A DNA stretch of 64,000 bases from Liriodendron chinense (GCA_003013855.2 ML058447.1:2480001-2544000), one strand, 5' to 3'; counted from the first letter of the stretch, positions 47,555 through 57,817 are shown. Notes: a model not told the origin generated them from the sequence alone. Translations and numbers: made by a program.

Positions 47555-48433
47555 GTTGTAATTATTGATCTGATCATAATCATAAATCTTCGAGCGATGG
47601 CCCAAAAATCGCAGTGTAGTATATCATAGCCGTCTGATCTGCAGTCTACAAATAAACGAAAGAAAGGAAAGATTGGCTGCGGGGTCATTTTGTCATTTGG
47701 GCGTGAGACCCATGACATGGATATTGATAGGCTCCACCTAAAGAAATGAACACACACGGAGTTACATGGGATGTGGGGCCACCAAAATGGTACACGGAGA
47801 ATATTTGTACAGTGATCCTAACCGTTCAGAGGTGTCAATCCTATCAGTATAAGTTTTAAGATGGTCCATCCAATATGAAGGTCCAGCTCATCACCCATCA
47901 TATGTACGGTTTTGATGACCTCGCACACCATATGATCGTATGCCGCGAAGCATTATAACTTTTCAAAAAACGAACAGCCAAGCCAAGCCCAAGCTAATAG
48001 CCAAGCCGAGCGAAGTGAAAGTTGGAGGCAGTGCAGGAGCCGTACCTATGACAAGAACTGGGCCACCCGGGCCAACGGAACGCACATGCAGTCACATGAT
48101 TTCCTCGAACCTACCACCACGCCCATGTGCCTTCTCTTCTAGGCCCACCACGTGTCAAAATTTTAATCTCCCACATAGGAAAGTAGCCACGTGGGTCCCC
48201 ACAGGTGGCCCAGTTGGAGCCAACCAAAACGGCGGTGCGGTTCCCGAGGGGGAAACCGGTCCGAAATTCACTCCCGGTCCAGATGGCAGACCGGGCCATG
48301 CGCTTGGAGCGATCTTGGAAGCGATCTTGCTGGGCATATGGGGTTCCATGTGAGCAGTGCCGGTACCTCTCATGTTGGGATACAGACGCCTGCTTCCAAA
48401 TATTTATATTTCTCGGATCTTGCTCACGCCATT

Positions 48434-48436
<3 letters not shown>
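47555..48436. other. GC-rich island with G-boxes and an unassigned open frame
   Basis: From about 48020 to 48360 the DNA is distinctly GC-rich. It contains two CACGTG motifs (48149-48154 and 48188-48193), and a plus-strand frame of 137 codons spans 47940-48353. The translation is Pro/Gly/Thr-rich with no known domain and opposite-strand frames are also open, so I do not call a gene. It might be promoter or leader sequence of an unrecognised transcript. Confidence 0.3.

Positions 48437-48470
<34 letters not shown>
48437..48470. repeat. (TC)n microsatellite
   Basis: Seventeen TC units run uninterrupted, causing Ser-Leu and Arg-Glu artefact frames. Confidence 0.9.
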
Positions 48471-48472
<2 letters not shown>

Positions 48473-48879
48473 CATGTATATACGGTACACGTGGGACCCA
48501 CTTCTTGTACGTTCTATCACCGTCCATCTTAACTTTAGATGTATTCATCCATTTTGTCATGTTAAATAATGCCAAAATCTTCTAAAATCACGTGGTGTGT
48601 CCCAGCTGAGATTTGGAATGAGCTGATTTTTCAGATGTCCATTCATCCTTATGGGATTCATCTTAGGATTGGATTAGATGATGTATGCAAAACATAGTAG
48701 GGGCCACTATAGTCTGAAAAGTGTTTAATGGTGGGCATCCACGTCCCAACCGTTCCCTGTGCTGTGGCCCACTTGAGTCTTGGACCAGCTTCATGTTGGG
48801 GATCAAAGGAGAACCTAAGGATCTCATATGATTGATGGATTGGATGCCATACACCTATCACATTTGGTAAAGCTTGGTA

Positions 48880-49570
48880 GGGCAAACATAGTTTAAAGAT
48901 TTGCCTTTGGGTTGAGTTGACCCGGACGAGTCGCAGCCGACTTAAGCGAGTCCTAAGTCTTCTACATAACCCATTTAAGGCAATTACGTGGCTATCCACT
49001 CAGTCCATCGGTTGCACCAAGTTACGATAGGATGTGATCTAAAAATCCAAGCATAATCAGCACTCAAGTGGGCCACACCATAAGAAATAGTGGTATTGAG
49101 TGCCTGCAATTGCAACCCTCTAACGGCCCATTAAGGCTTTTTATATGATTGAAAATTGTATTTCCCGTTAAGCCTAGTAGGATTGATCGTATGAATGGGC
49201 TGGATCGCGTGTAAGCATTACAGTCAGCCCAAAAAAAGTTTTGACGGTTGACGTTTGTCCCCACTGTTTCAAATTTGAGTTTTAATATGGCTCGTTTTAG
49301 GCTCACGTCCTGACGTGAGCTTGCAAAATTAATGGATGGAGTGGATGACACGTATACATGATGGAGTTTGCAGAGAGATAAGCCAACCAAACGAGTCTGA
49401 CTCGGAAAGACTCGAGCGTATTGCCTGAGTCATGTATGAATCGCACGAGTCAGCCCGAGTCACCCTCACAACCCTCGCACGTGATGTCCAGCCAGATTGG
49501 TGTCTACCAAGTGCGAGTCAACTTGTCCAAGTCGCACTCAACCAAACATCTTAAAACAATGACTGAAATC
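48880..49570. repeat. CGAGTC-rich element split by a MITE
   Basis: CGAGTC, GACTCG and GAGTCA words cluster at 48910-48960 and again at 49390-49540. Between them (about 48985-49385) lies a MITE body with CATCGGTTGCACC and GTGGATGACACGTATAC. I read this as one hAT-like element interrupted by a later insertion, with unresolved ends. Confidence 0.4.
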
Positions 49571-50040
49571 AATCAGGGAAGGGGGGGATATCAATTCCAC
49601 GGTCCAGATTCAAGAAACAAATGTCCACTAATCAGCTGATGCTATCGTCTAATAAAATGTCCAGTTAATCTACAAAGGGTCCCACAATTTGAACAGGTGA
49701 GCATCAATCATATGTATGCCCATATTTATCTTTTATGAATGCATGTGTATGAAGCATCAGATGCGGACAGAGTATAAGGGACCTTAGAAAAGATGAAGAT
49801 AATAATGTAAGGTTGTTGGGATGGCCTGGCAGTGTTTGGACTGTTCTCTCGTGTTATTTCCAGCGGGAACAAATCTCTGCCGTCAGAGAAACAAATATAA
49901 ATCAATAAATACAAGACTCTTTACATTCACATGGGAATTCATTAAAAGGACATGTATGCATGTATGGATGTACATGTCTACAATAGCCAAATGGAATGGT
50001 GGAGTCAGAGGCTGTTCCTCTATCCTTAGGCGTTAGTAGT
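49571..50040. other. Gene-free DNA
   Basis: Dispersed-repeat phrases occur near 49600-49720. No gene is supported. Confidence 0.3.
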
Positions 50041-50044
50041 CGTA

Positions 50045-50490
50045 CTCATGTCGGTGCTGATGTAGTGTGTTTTTATCCACACAATTTATTTATTTTTCCA
50101 AGTTCATTATATGTTATGAGCTAAAAAAAAAATTGAGGCAGATCCAGTTCTCAAGTGGACCATACTATAGGAAACAGTGGTGATTGAATGGCCACCATTA
50201 AAAAATTCTCCAGGGCCACAAAAGTTTGGATCAAGCTGATGTTTGTGTTTTCCATCATTTAAATCTGTGTGATGCGTATTCAAGAGGTTGGATGGGAAAA
50301 TAAACATTACAATGGGCCCAAAAAGTTTTTAGTGGTGGGCATTCAATCACCATTTTTTTTTTTTTTATGTGGTGTAGTCCACCTGAGATTTAGATCAGCC
50401 TTATTGTCTTGCTCATGCTTAAAATGAGCCTGGCGAAATGGATTGGCAGCGTGTATAAAAGACATACATTATGGCAAGAACCATAGAAGC
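50045..50490. mobile_element. Foldback MITE
   Basis: CTCAAGTGGACCATACTATA and GGTGTAGTCCACCTGAGATT are inverted partners, as are the outer GTGTTTTTATCCACACAA and GGCAGCGTGTATAAAAGAC blocks. A T-tract interrupts the right half near 50355. No target-site duplication was found. Confidence 0.6.
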
Positions 50491-51270
50491 TTTTTCTACA
50501 CCACCCGGGTATAGTTAATTGCCGAATTCGGGTCTCCTGTATGACATGAATAGTATTTGGCCGATTCTACCTGCAATTAGTGTCGAGGAGGGGTATAAAC
50601 TTTTGATTTTATAGGAAAAATGCCAAGGGATTAACCATTGACCGCATATTTGCCTTTTTCATTTCTCATTCAGGTAACCCTTTCCTACAGTTTGTCTACC
50701 GTTTGTCCTGTGGACCAATGACCTTAAATAGGGAGCTGTTGCAATAAAGGCTTTGTAGACCTAACTGTGACAACTGTGTGACATTCGCTCTTTTATATTT
50801 GTTGTGCTAACTTATCCTGGGACATTAACACAAAAACTAGAAACATATAAACGTTGAGAAGGCTATGGTACCGCAAAAGGTGACGATGGTGTACAATTTC
50901 TATTAGGTGGGCCACACATGATCAATGGTTTGGATGATTTGACATTGAATATTTAGATTGAGCATACCAGTAGCCCCTACTATAATTGTGATCGATTCAA
51001 ATATGTTATGGGGCAGTGCTATATTACGTATTCACAATATTTTGGTTGATCATTAAAGAAGAAGGTTGTGATCGGTTAAGCTACTCCAGCAACCCTCTTA
51101 TGTAAATTTATGTCTTGGTCGTCAAACCTACAATGTGCCCCCATTGAAAAGGTTTTGAAAAATAACGTAAGGTGCAGAAGGCCATTTACAGAACGTTAAA
51201 TTTGCCGATTCAATCAATCTGCGTCAATCTAAATAATTTTACACTTGCCAAGTGCATTTATAAGAGTCAA
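50491..51270. other. Gene-free DNA
   Basis: No domain-bearing frame or repeat border could be identified. Confidence 0.3.
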
Positions 51271-51277
51271 TTATTCA

Positions 51278-51967
51278 TATTTTTGTTAGGCATGCAACAC
51301 ACCCATCTTATTAGCTGCGCAACGCACCCACACAATTAGTCACAAGATGCACCCACCCACTCGTGGGGTTAGTGTTTCCTTAGCATTTCGAACATGAGAA
51401 CTGCTGTTGAAACGCGTAGGCATATTAAGGCTGTAAATGGTCAGGTTCAAGGCGGGTTTAGCCAAAACCGCCCATTTACTAAATGGGCCTGGGTCCAAAT
51501 TTTAGACCCATACCCTTTTACTAAATGGGTGGGTTCGGGTCAGGTCCAAGTAAACCCATCATACCCATTTGTAAATGGGTCCAGGTCTAGTAGAAGGAGA
51601 TCCACCCAAATCCATTTATAAATGGGTCGGGTCTAATGGGTCCAATTCTGGATCAATTATGCAAGCATTTTACAAGGCTTAAAACCGGGTCTGGGCAAGT
51701 TTGGGCTGGACGGGTCCCTTGAAACATAGACCAAACCCGCCCACTTACTAAATGGGTTCAGGTTCGGTCGAGTCGGTCGGGCTTAATATAAAGGAAACCA
51801 GACCCAGACCCGTTTAGCAACTGAGTCTATTCTTGGACCCAGACTCGTACCATTTAACAAATGGGTCGGGTCTAAATGGGTTGGGTCCGGGTACCCCATC
51901 GGGTCCGCTGACCCATTTACAGCCCTACCAGGCATCTTCTAGCTGGGCTAGCAGATGAGGCACATGT
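51278..51967 (-). mobile_element. SINE-like element split by a hAT insertion
   Basis: The two outer parts (51278-51425 and 51938-51967) together match the SINE at 47250-47422. TTATTCA flanks it on both sides (51271-51277, 51968-51974). On the minus strand it holds an A-box-like TAGCCCAGCTAG and a B-box-like GTTCGAAATGC, and ends AACAAAAATA. Removing the hAT element and one duplication gives about 178 bp, close to the 173 bp of the intact copy. Confidence 0.65.
51426..51929. mobile_element. Non-autonomous hAT element
   Basis: Ends are TAAGGCTGTAAATGG and, from the right, TAGGGCTGTAAATGGGTC. The 8-bp flanks AGGCATAT (51418-51425) and AGGCATCT (51930-51937) match at 7 of 8. The interior is dense in AAATGGGTC and GACCCATTT words in both orientations. 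The SINE at 47250-47422 supplies the empty site (GGGCATCTT), confirming insertion. Confidence 0.85.
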
Positions 51968-52054
51968 TATTCAATTTACGATCTCCATAATTGATGTATA
52001 AACGATCTGTTATTACGCATTAAGTTTTATAGGTGGATGCCTCGGTGGAGTATC

Positions 52055-52071
52055 CCTCTCTCTCTCTCTCT
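52055..52071. repeat. (CT)n microsatellite
   Basis: Short CT tract followed by CT-rich sequence to about 52130. Confidence 0.85.
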
Positions 52072-52530
52072 TTGGCCTTATCTTTCCCCTCTATCTGTCT
52101 TCTCTTTCCTCTCTTCCCTGCTCTCTCCATGTATATACCATACTACATACCACCTTCTGAATGTAAAAGGAGTGGTTTTGGATATTATATTGTTAGGTGG
52201 AGTTTCCTATTCATTTTGCACAAGGAAGTTCCACTGCAAAATTCAGGTTATAAGTTGGGCTCATGTTGTATATCCAAGACAAAAATCTGACGGGCCCATC
52301 ATGGATGCAGTTATGGACCATTCCTAAAAGCAATCCCCTAAATAGTATGCTCTAACCTTCTCATTGATGGCATTCAAATTTATATGGTTAGAAAGAAATG
52401 CACGAACAGGCCACATTGAATGGAAGAAAGACCAAAGATCCAACAGCACGACCATTGGAACCCTTTTGTTCATTGTCCATCCATGATGTGGGGTTTCAGA
52501 TCAATGGCTTTGCTTAAACCAGCCATGCGC

Positions 52531-52531
<1 letters not shown>
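52072..52531. other. Gene-free DNA
   Basis: CT-rich start, then repeat-like DNA with GGTGGAGTTTCC and a CCACATTG phrase. No gene. Confidence 0.3.

Positions 52532-52564
<33 letters not shown>
52532..52564. repeat. C33 homopolymer
   Basis: Thirty-three C residues in a row follow GCATGCGCA. Poly(C) runs this long are rare in plant DNA and error-prone in sequencing, so the exact length should be treated with caution. Confidence 0.9.
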
Positions 52565-52567
<3 letters not shown>

Positions 52568-53516
52568 CTACAAATTGACTTCCGCTCACGAACAGGACAC
52601 TTGGCCCTGAATAGGAAGCAATCTGATGTCATATACCAAGAGTGAAATTTCGTTATTGGTGATCACCTGGTGGGGCCCAGTGGGTCCCAGCTGCCGATGC
52701 CCATCACCGTCCTGATTTTGATGGATTGATGATATGATCTGATTTTCGATTGCTACAAGCCTTGTTTGGCCCATACGATTTAACCTTGATTTTCAAGCCC
52801 AAGCATAGCCCATGGACCTGAAAATAGACCTAACCCAGCACCTTGCCACATAACCGAGATTCGAGCTGGTCTCTTGACATTTTAAACAATGTCAAACCTG
52901 GGGGCGTAATCTGGTCTATTTCTCTGTTGGGCCTGATGACCATCTAAGCCAATGCCAGACAAGACCTGGTGCTCAATGGCCCAGACTGGCCTTTTGACAG
53001 CCCTTCAAGAATACAGTACCATGTTCTTTTCCATTGTCTTGGAAAATGGAAACTCACCGAGTCAACACGGAGTTCCCCCTTTTCTTCAAGATTCTCATTT
53101 TCCATCTTTTTCTTTTTATTTTCCCCTCAAGGTTAGATTGAAAATATTTTGGTATGATTTTTTAAAGGAATGTGTACTCTATACACATGCCATTGTTGAC
53201 CCAAGAAAAACTCAATTTAGTCATAACTCACTCGGGTCAAAACTTTGAGAAAAACTCCAACTTGGCAAAAATATCAGCTCAACTGGGCACAACTCAACAT
53301 TATTTATACATTTAATCTTTTACATATTACCAATAAAACTCAGGTAAATCTGTGTCTTCAAGTTGACTTGACTTGTTTTTCTTGTCGGGTCAAGTCTCTG
53401 AATTTACAAGATGAAAATCGCATAACGTGGAAAGTTCTACAGTAATCCTGGTGGAAGAAGATGAATTTGATGGACATTAGACAACAGTAATAAAATGCTA
53501 ATGACATGCGCAAGAG
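52565..53516. other. Gene-free DNA
   Basis: Contains GCCCAAGC/GGGCCTG phrases (52770-52960), GTCAA/TTGAC words and AT-rich sequence. A 98-codon frame at 52952-53248 shows no domain. Confidence 0.3.
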
Positions 53517-53531
53517 GTATTGAATATTTAC

Positions 53532-53672
53532 ACCCACATCTTTGGGACAGTGGTAGACTTGAGTGAAGATAACCTCATTTCAACACCTGAGGTCTTGGTA
53601 TTATTCCCAACTTGGGGTAGCTAACATGTCAGTGTGACACAGTGGGACTGTGTGTACTAACCCTAAAAAAAA
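53532..53672 (+). mobile_element. tRNA-derived SINE with 14-15-bp TSD
   Basis: Flanking repeats GTATTGAATATTTAC (53517-53531) and GTATCGAATATTAC (53673-53686) match with one substitution and one missing base. The insert has an A-box-like GACAGTGGTAGACTT, the family core CATTTCAACACCTGAGGT, a weak B box and a CTAAAAAAAA tail. It is about 140 bp and full length, about 0.7 kb upstream of the PPR gene. Confidence 0.85.
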
Positions 53673-53686
53673 GTATCGAATATTAC

Positions 53687-54396
53687 TCTTCTTTAAAACT
53701 ATCTTTAATAGTAAAGTTGTGGGTATGGGTTTGCAGCGCCATAAAATTGGAAGGATAAAATATAAGTAAAATATAAATTGAAGAATAAAATACATTGACA
53801 TCCGTTGTCATCATATACACAATCAAAATGCAATTCGGGCTCATTTCCACTGATGGGCTTGAGTTTCTTGGTAAAGAAGGTACATGGTGGGTCCCACCTG
53901 ATACACAGCTTAGATGTCACAAAGGCAGCCAATCCCCACCCTAGATTCCCTGTATCAGTGAAGTATTTAACGCAATTAGGGAGGACATGAAAAAATGGAT
54001 GGTGGAAAATGTCCACGGATTTGGTCCACCTAATAATTAGTGCATATACACGGCAGAGCGGACCTGATGTAAGGCTTTGATCCCGCAGATTTACTGCGGC
54101 GGTTAGCTTGAATTGGTGGACTGTGACAGTACATGCAGTGGACTCTACTGAGAGAAAGGGATGGCGAGGATTGTCCCATTAGTACGAAGTTTTGATATGT
54201 GGGGGCCCATTTAAAGCAGGCCTATTGGCTGTACTGCTCTCCATCATTTTTCTGCCGTTGTGAATCGGTAAAACATCTTTAACCGTGGAAAGGTTAGTGG
54301 CCTATCAGCACCGTTCATCTCGTGGGCCCTGCTCTGTTTGGTTCAGCAAAAATAATTGTTCTGGAATGTTCGGTGCCGTTGCTCCATTGAAATACC
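53687..54396. other. Upstream region of the PPR gene
   Basis: No clear TATA box is seen, which is common for PPR genes. A 61-codon frame (54285-54470) overlaps the PPR start in another phase. An in-frame TGA at 54388-54390 sits three codons before the PPR ATG. Confidence 0.4.
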
Positions 54397-56517
54397 ATGT
54401 TGAAACTTCCAGCTATTATTCTGGATTTCAAATCGTTACAAACACTATCTTCTTGGATTTCAATACTTAGTGAGAAATCCTTCACTTCCTTGGTGGGTAT
54501 GAAAAACACTTACCCAAAAAGCACTCTTTCATGGAATTCAGTCATCTCCAATCACATCATAAATGAAAGATTAGATGACGCCCGTCGCGTTTTCGACAAA
54601 ATCTCATCTCCCGATGTCTACCTATATACAATAATGATCACGGGCTACTCTCGAATGAATCGAATAAATGAAGCCCTTCAAATGTTCTACAAAATGCCGA
54701 CTCGGGACGTGATCTCTTGGAATTCAATGATCAAAGGGTGTCTGGATTGTGGGAAATTGGATCTTGCTAGGAGAATTTTCGATGAAATGCCTGAAAGAAA
54801 TTGCGTCTCTTGGACTACCATTGTAGATGGGTTTTCTCGGTTTGGAAGAATTGAAATTGCGGAGGAATTGTTTCATAAGATGCCTTCAAGGGATGCTGCT
54901 GCATGGAATTCAATGATTTTTGGGTATTGTAGCAATGGTAGAATTGAAGATGCCTGTAAACTATTCGAAAAGATGCCTCACCCAAATGTGATTTCGTGGA
55001 CCACAATGATCAGCGGGCTCGATCAGTGTGGGGACAGTGACAAAGCATTGGTTTTCTTTCGGCAAATGCAGGTTTTGGGAGTTGAACCCACCTCAAGTAC
55101 CTTTGCTTGTGTGGTAACAGCTTGTGCTAATATACCAGCATTAGATCAAGGCATTCAGCTCCATGCCCATCTTGTAAAGGTGGCTAACGTCTTCGACACT
55201 TTTGTTTCTACTTCACTTATTACTCTTTATGCAAACTGCAAGAGAATTGATAGTTCTTGCAAGGTTTTTGAAGAAAACAGGAATAGAAATGTGGTTGTAT
55301 GGACAGCTCTTTTAACTGGTTATGGTTCAAATGATAAGCATGAAAGTGCGTTGGAAGTTTTTTGTAACATGACAAAGGTCGGGATAAAGCCCAACCAGTC
55401 CACTTTCACCAGCGTATTGAATTCATGCTGTAGGCTAGAGGCTCTTGATAGAGGAAAAGCAGTCCACACAAAAACCATTAAGGCGGGACTGGATCTTGAT
55501 GTGTTTGTGGGGAATTCTCTCATTGTAATGTATACCAAATGCGGAAACATCAGCGATGGGGTGATCGTGTTTAACTGCATTAGCAAGAGGAACCTTGTTT
55601 CATGGAATGCTATTATAGTGGGGTGTGCGCAACATGGGTATGGCCAGCTTGCACTTGAATTCTTTGATCATATGGTACATGCTGCAGTACAACCGGATGA
55701 GATCACATTTGTGGGATTGCTAACTGCTTGTAGCCATTGTAGAATGTTAGAGAAGGGTCGGTACTTCTTCGAATTGTTGAATCAGGACCCGTCCATTGAT
55801 GTGAGGCTTGAGCACTATGCGTGTATGGTGGATGTTTTGGGCCGATCTGGTCACTTGGAGGAAGCAGAGGAGTTTATCAAAAACATGCCCATGAGTCCAA
55901 ACTCAATGGTCTGGCTAGCTCTGCTTGGTGCTTGCAAGGTGCATTCTAGCTTAGAAGTGGGTAGAAGAGCCGCAAAACAGTTATTCAATCTTGAACCACA
56001 TAGTAGTGCTGCTTATATTTTATTGTCAAACATATATGCTTCGTCTGGTAGATGGAATGATGTCTCACGAATCAGAACAACTATGAAAGAGAGAGGGATT
56101 ATAAAGACACCTGGGTGCAGTTGGATTACACTAAAGTGGTCGAGGCATGAGTTCTTGAGTGGAGACAGGTCCCACCCAATGAGCAAACAAATATATGAAA
56201 AGCTGGATTTTTTGAGCGGTAAATTGAAAGAGCTTGGCTATGTTCCTGATAAACAGTTTGTGTTGCATGATGTGGAGGATGAACAAAAGGAAGCAATGTT
56301 GGCCTACCACAGCGAGAGGCTTGCTATTGGCTTTGGGCTTGTTAGTACTGCAGAGGGGAGTGCAATAACGGTGATCAAGAATCTTCGCATTTGTGGTGAT
56401 TGTCATTGTGCCATAAAGCTTATATCGAAGATTGTTGAACGTGAGATTGTTGTAAGAGATTCAAATCGCTTCCATCATTTTGGGAATGGGACTTGCTCTT
56501 GTGGAGATTATTGGTAG
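54397..56517 (+). CDS. PLS-DYW pentatricopeptide repeat protein, likely organelle RNA-editing factor (At5g46460-like)
   Basis: One intronless frame encodes 706 residues. About fourteen PPR motifs of mixed P, L and S type run from residue 44 to 500 (for example DVISWNSMIKGCLDCGKLD, NVISWTTMISGLDQCGD). E and E+ regions follow, with PGCSWI at 572-577, then a DYW deaminase domain (612-706). It has the zinc/catalytic motif H638-S-E640, C666-G-D-C669-H670, HHF at 693-695 and the C-terminal CSCGDYW. Such proteins bind a specific organellar transcript and convert C to U. All key DYW residues are present, so it should be catalytically capable. From memory the closest Arabidopsis protein is At5g46460 (mitochondrial), matching in length and in distinctive segments such as ANCKRI and HDVEDEQKE. 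The start is the first Met after an in-frame stop; the N-terminus is hydrophobic and basic and could be a mitochondrial presequence. Single-exon structure is usual for the family. Confidence 0.97.
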   Translation: MLKLPAIILDFKSLQTLSSWISILSEKSFTSLVGMKNTYPKSTLSWNSVISNHIINERLDDARRVFDKISSPDVYLYTIMITGYSRMNRINEALQMFYKMPTRDVISWNSMIKGCLDCGKLDLARRIFDEMPERNCVSWTTIVDGFSRFGRIEIAEELFHKMPSRDAAAWNSMIFGYCSNGRIEDACKLFEKMPHPNVISWTTMISGLDQCGDSDKALVFFRQMQVLGVEPTSSTFACVVTACANIPALDQGIQLHAHLVKVANVFDTFVSTSLITLYANCKRIDSSCKVFEENRNRNVVVWTALLTGYGSNDKHESALEVFCNMTKVGIKPNQSTFTSVLNSCCRLEALDRGKAVHTKTIKAGLDLDVFVGNSLIVMYTKCGNISDGVIVFNCISKRNLVSWNAIIVGCAQHGYGQLALEFFDHMVHAAVQPDEITFVGLLTACSHCRMLEKGRYFFELLNQDPSIDVRLEHYACMVDVLGRSGHLEEAEEFIKNMPMSPNSMVWLALLGACKVHSSLEVGRRAAKQLFNLEPHSSAAYILLSNIYASSGRWNDVSRIRTTMKERGIIKTPGCSWITLKWSRHEFLSGDRSHPMSKQIYEKLDFLSGKLKELGYVPDKQFVLHDVEDEQKEAMLAYHSERLAIGFGLVSTAEGSAITVIKNLRICGDCHCAIKLISKIVEREIVVRDSNRFHHFGNGTCSCGDYW

Positions 56518-57047
56518 AGGTTTTCCAAAGTTTGGATCACTTTGAGAGGTTGGTAATGCTTGAGTTGATGGTTGGGTTAGCTCCCAAAAGTGCAATGCAT
56601 GACACCGAGGACAAGTGTACAGTGGGGATTGGAGCTGCATGTTTGTATAATTGAGAAATTAGAAAGCAATGTTGGGAAATGTTTACAAGTGACAGTAATC
56701 TCAGCTTGAAATTGTGACTTTTACCCATTCATCAAAGTCTCTGAGTTTGGTGCCTTCTTGACTGCTATGGAGGGAGAAGTGGAGGAAAATGAAAAGGAAA
56801 ATAACACCGGGAGGATGAAAGAAATGGAAGTAGCAAAATGTAGCAAAGTGTAGGAGGATATGCTACCAAAAGAAACGTTGGATTTTTTTGAAAATAAAAC
56901 AATTAAAAATCCTTGTTGTGACATTTGGTGATTCTTGGCGACCATTGGTTGTGGATTATGGTGACTCTTGGTAAATGAAGCATCTTTTAAATTCAAATTG
57001 ATGGGGTTTTCCTCATCAGGATCAGAGGAGAGATAGTGCATCAATAG
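56518..57047. other. 3' flank of the PPR gene
   Basis: No repeat or coding region is recognised between the PPR stop codon and the LTR at 57048. Apparent minus-strand frames have no domain. Confidence 0.4.
56893..56898 (+). terminator. Possible polyadenylation signal of the PPR gene
   Basis: AATAAA lies 376 bp beyond the PPR stop codon. It is the first canonical signal downstream; plant signals are loose, so the true site may differ. Confidence 0.35.
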
Positions 57048-57817
57048 TGTCTGACGATCGGTCGACCACCCTGGCTGACCGGTCGGAAATTGGTACTAGG
57101 AGAGCGTTACGCACGGGACAGTTTCTGGTCTGTCTTGACCAGTCAGGCGATCGGTCTGGGGCCATCTTCGACCGGTCGAATATTGGTGTTTTTCTCATGA
57201 TTTCACATTGGACTGTTTTTTGTCATTCCTAACCGATCGACCACCTTGGCCGACCGGTCGATGATGTGCGCGGATTGCGATACGCAGTTTCTTGTTTTGG
57301 CTCTAACTCTTGCATGACGCTATATAAGTGCTTCTAAATTGAGATTAAGGTATCCTAATAGGAGTTATACATGTCCAAGGTGAGAGAGAGAGAGAGGGGG
57401 AAAAAAAAGAGAAGAAGAGAGGAAGAGAAAGAAAGAGAGATGGAGCTTGTAGAGAAGGGATTTCTGCTTGTGAAGATTAATCCACAGTGCAAACTGACAT
57501 CTCAGGTTCTTTTATGTCCTTAGATCCAATGAGATCTCTCAGTTTTTCTTGTTCCTTTTGTTTGTTATCCACCCTAGAGGTGAAGAAGATTGGATCCAAG
57601 CAGGCTGTGCTTGTGATCGCTGTGTAAACGTTCATTTACATAGTGGATTGTTGATCTAGACGAGGTCTCATGCTTTTTACCTCTATTAAGGGTTTTCCAT
57701 GTTAAAATCTCTTGTGTTCATATGGTTGATGATTGGATTGTGTTTGTTGCATTATCTTATCACATAATTCACATAGTTGGGGTGCGAGATCCTAAAGTTT
57801 TGTGCAACGCCCCAACA
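57048..57817 (+). mobile_element. LTR (copia-like), same family as 42867-43650
   Basis: It is collinear with the inverted copy at 42867-43650, including CTATATAA (about 57320), a GA-rich tract (57381-57440), GAGATCTCTCAG, GTGATCGCTGTGTAA, GGGTTTTCCAT and the 3' end TTTTGTGCAACGCCCCAACA. The 5' border (TGTCTGAC) is a guess. The first 220 bp hold three GACCGGTC palindromes. It is followed by AATTATGGTGGCGAGTT, possibly a degenerate primer-binding site, so this may be the left LTR of a deleted element. Confidence 0.65.

Noticed and set aside
47940..48353. A 137-codon open frame in GC-rich DNA
   Set aside because: Opposite-strand frames are equally open because of GC bias, and no motif or splice context supports a protein. 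Kept only as a finding.
48111..48575. A 154-codon minus-strand frame
   Set aside because: Its N-terminal half is an Arg-Glu artefact of the CT microsatellite and the rest is antisense to the GC-rich island.
54285..54470. Short frame overlapping the PPR start as a possible N-terminal exon
   Set aside because: It is in a different phase, no frameshift or intron is needed to explain the PPR protein, and an in-frame stop three codons upstream fits a start at 54397.
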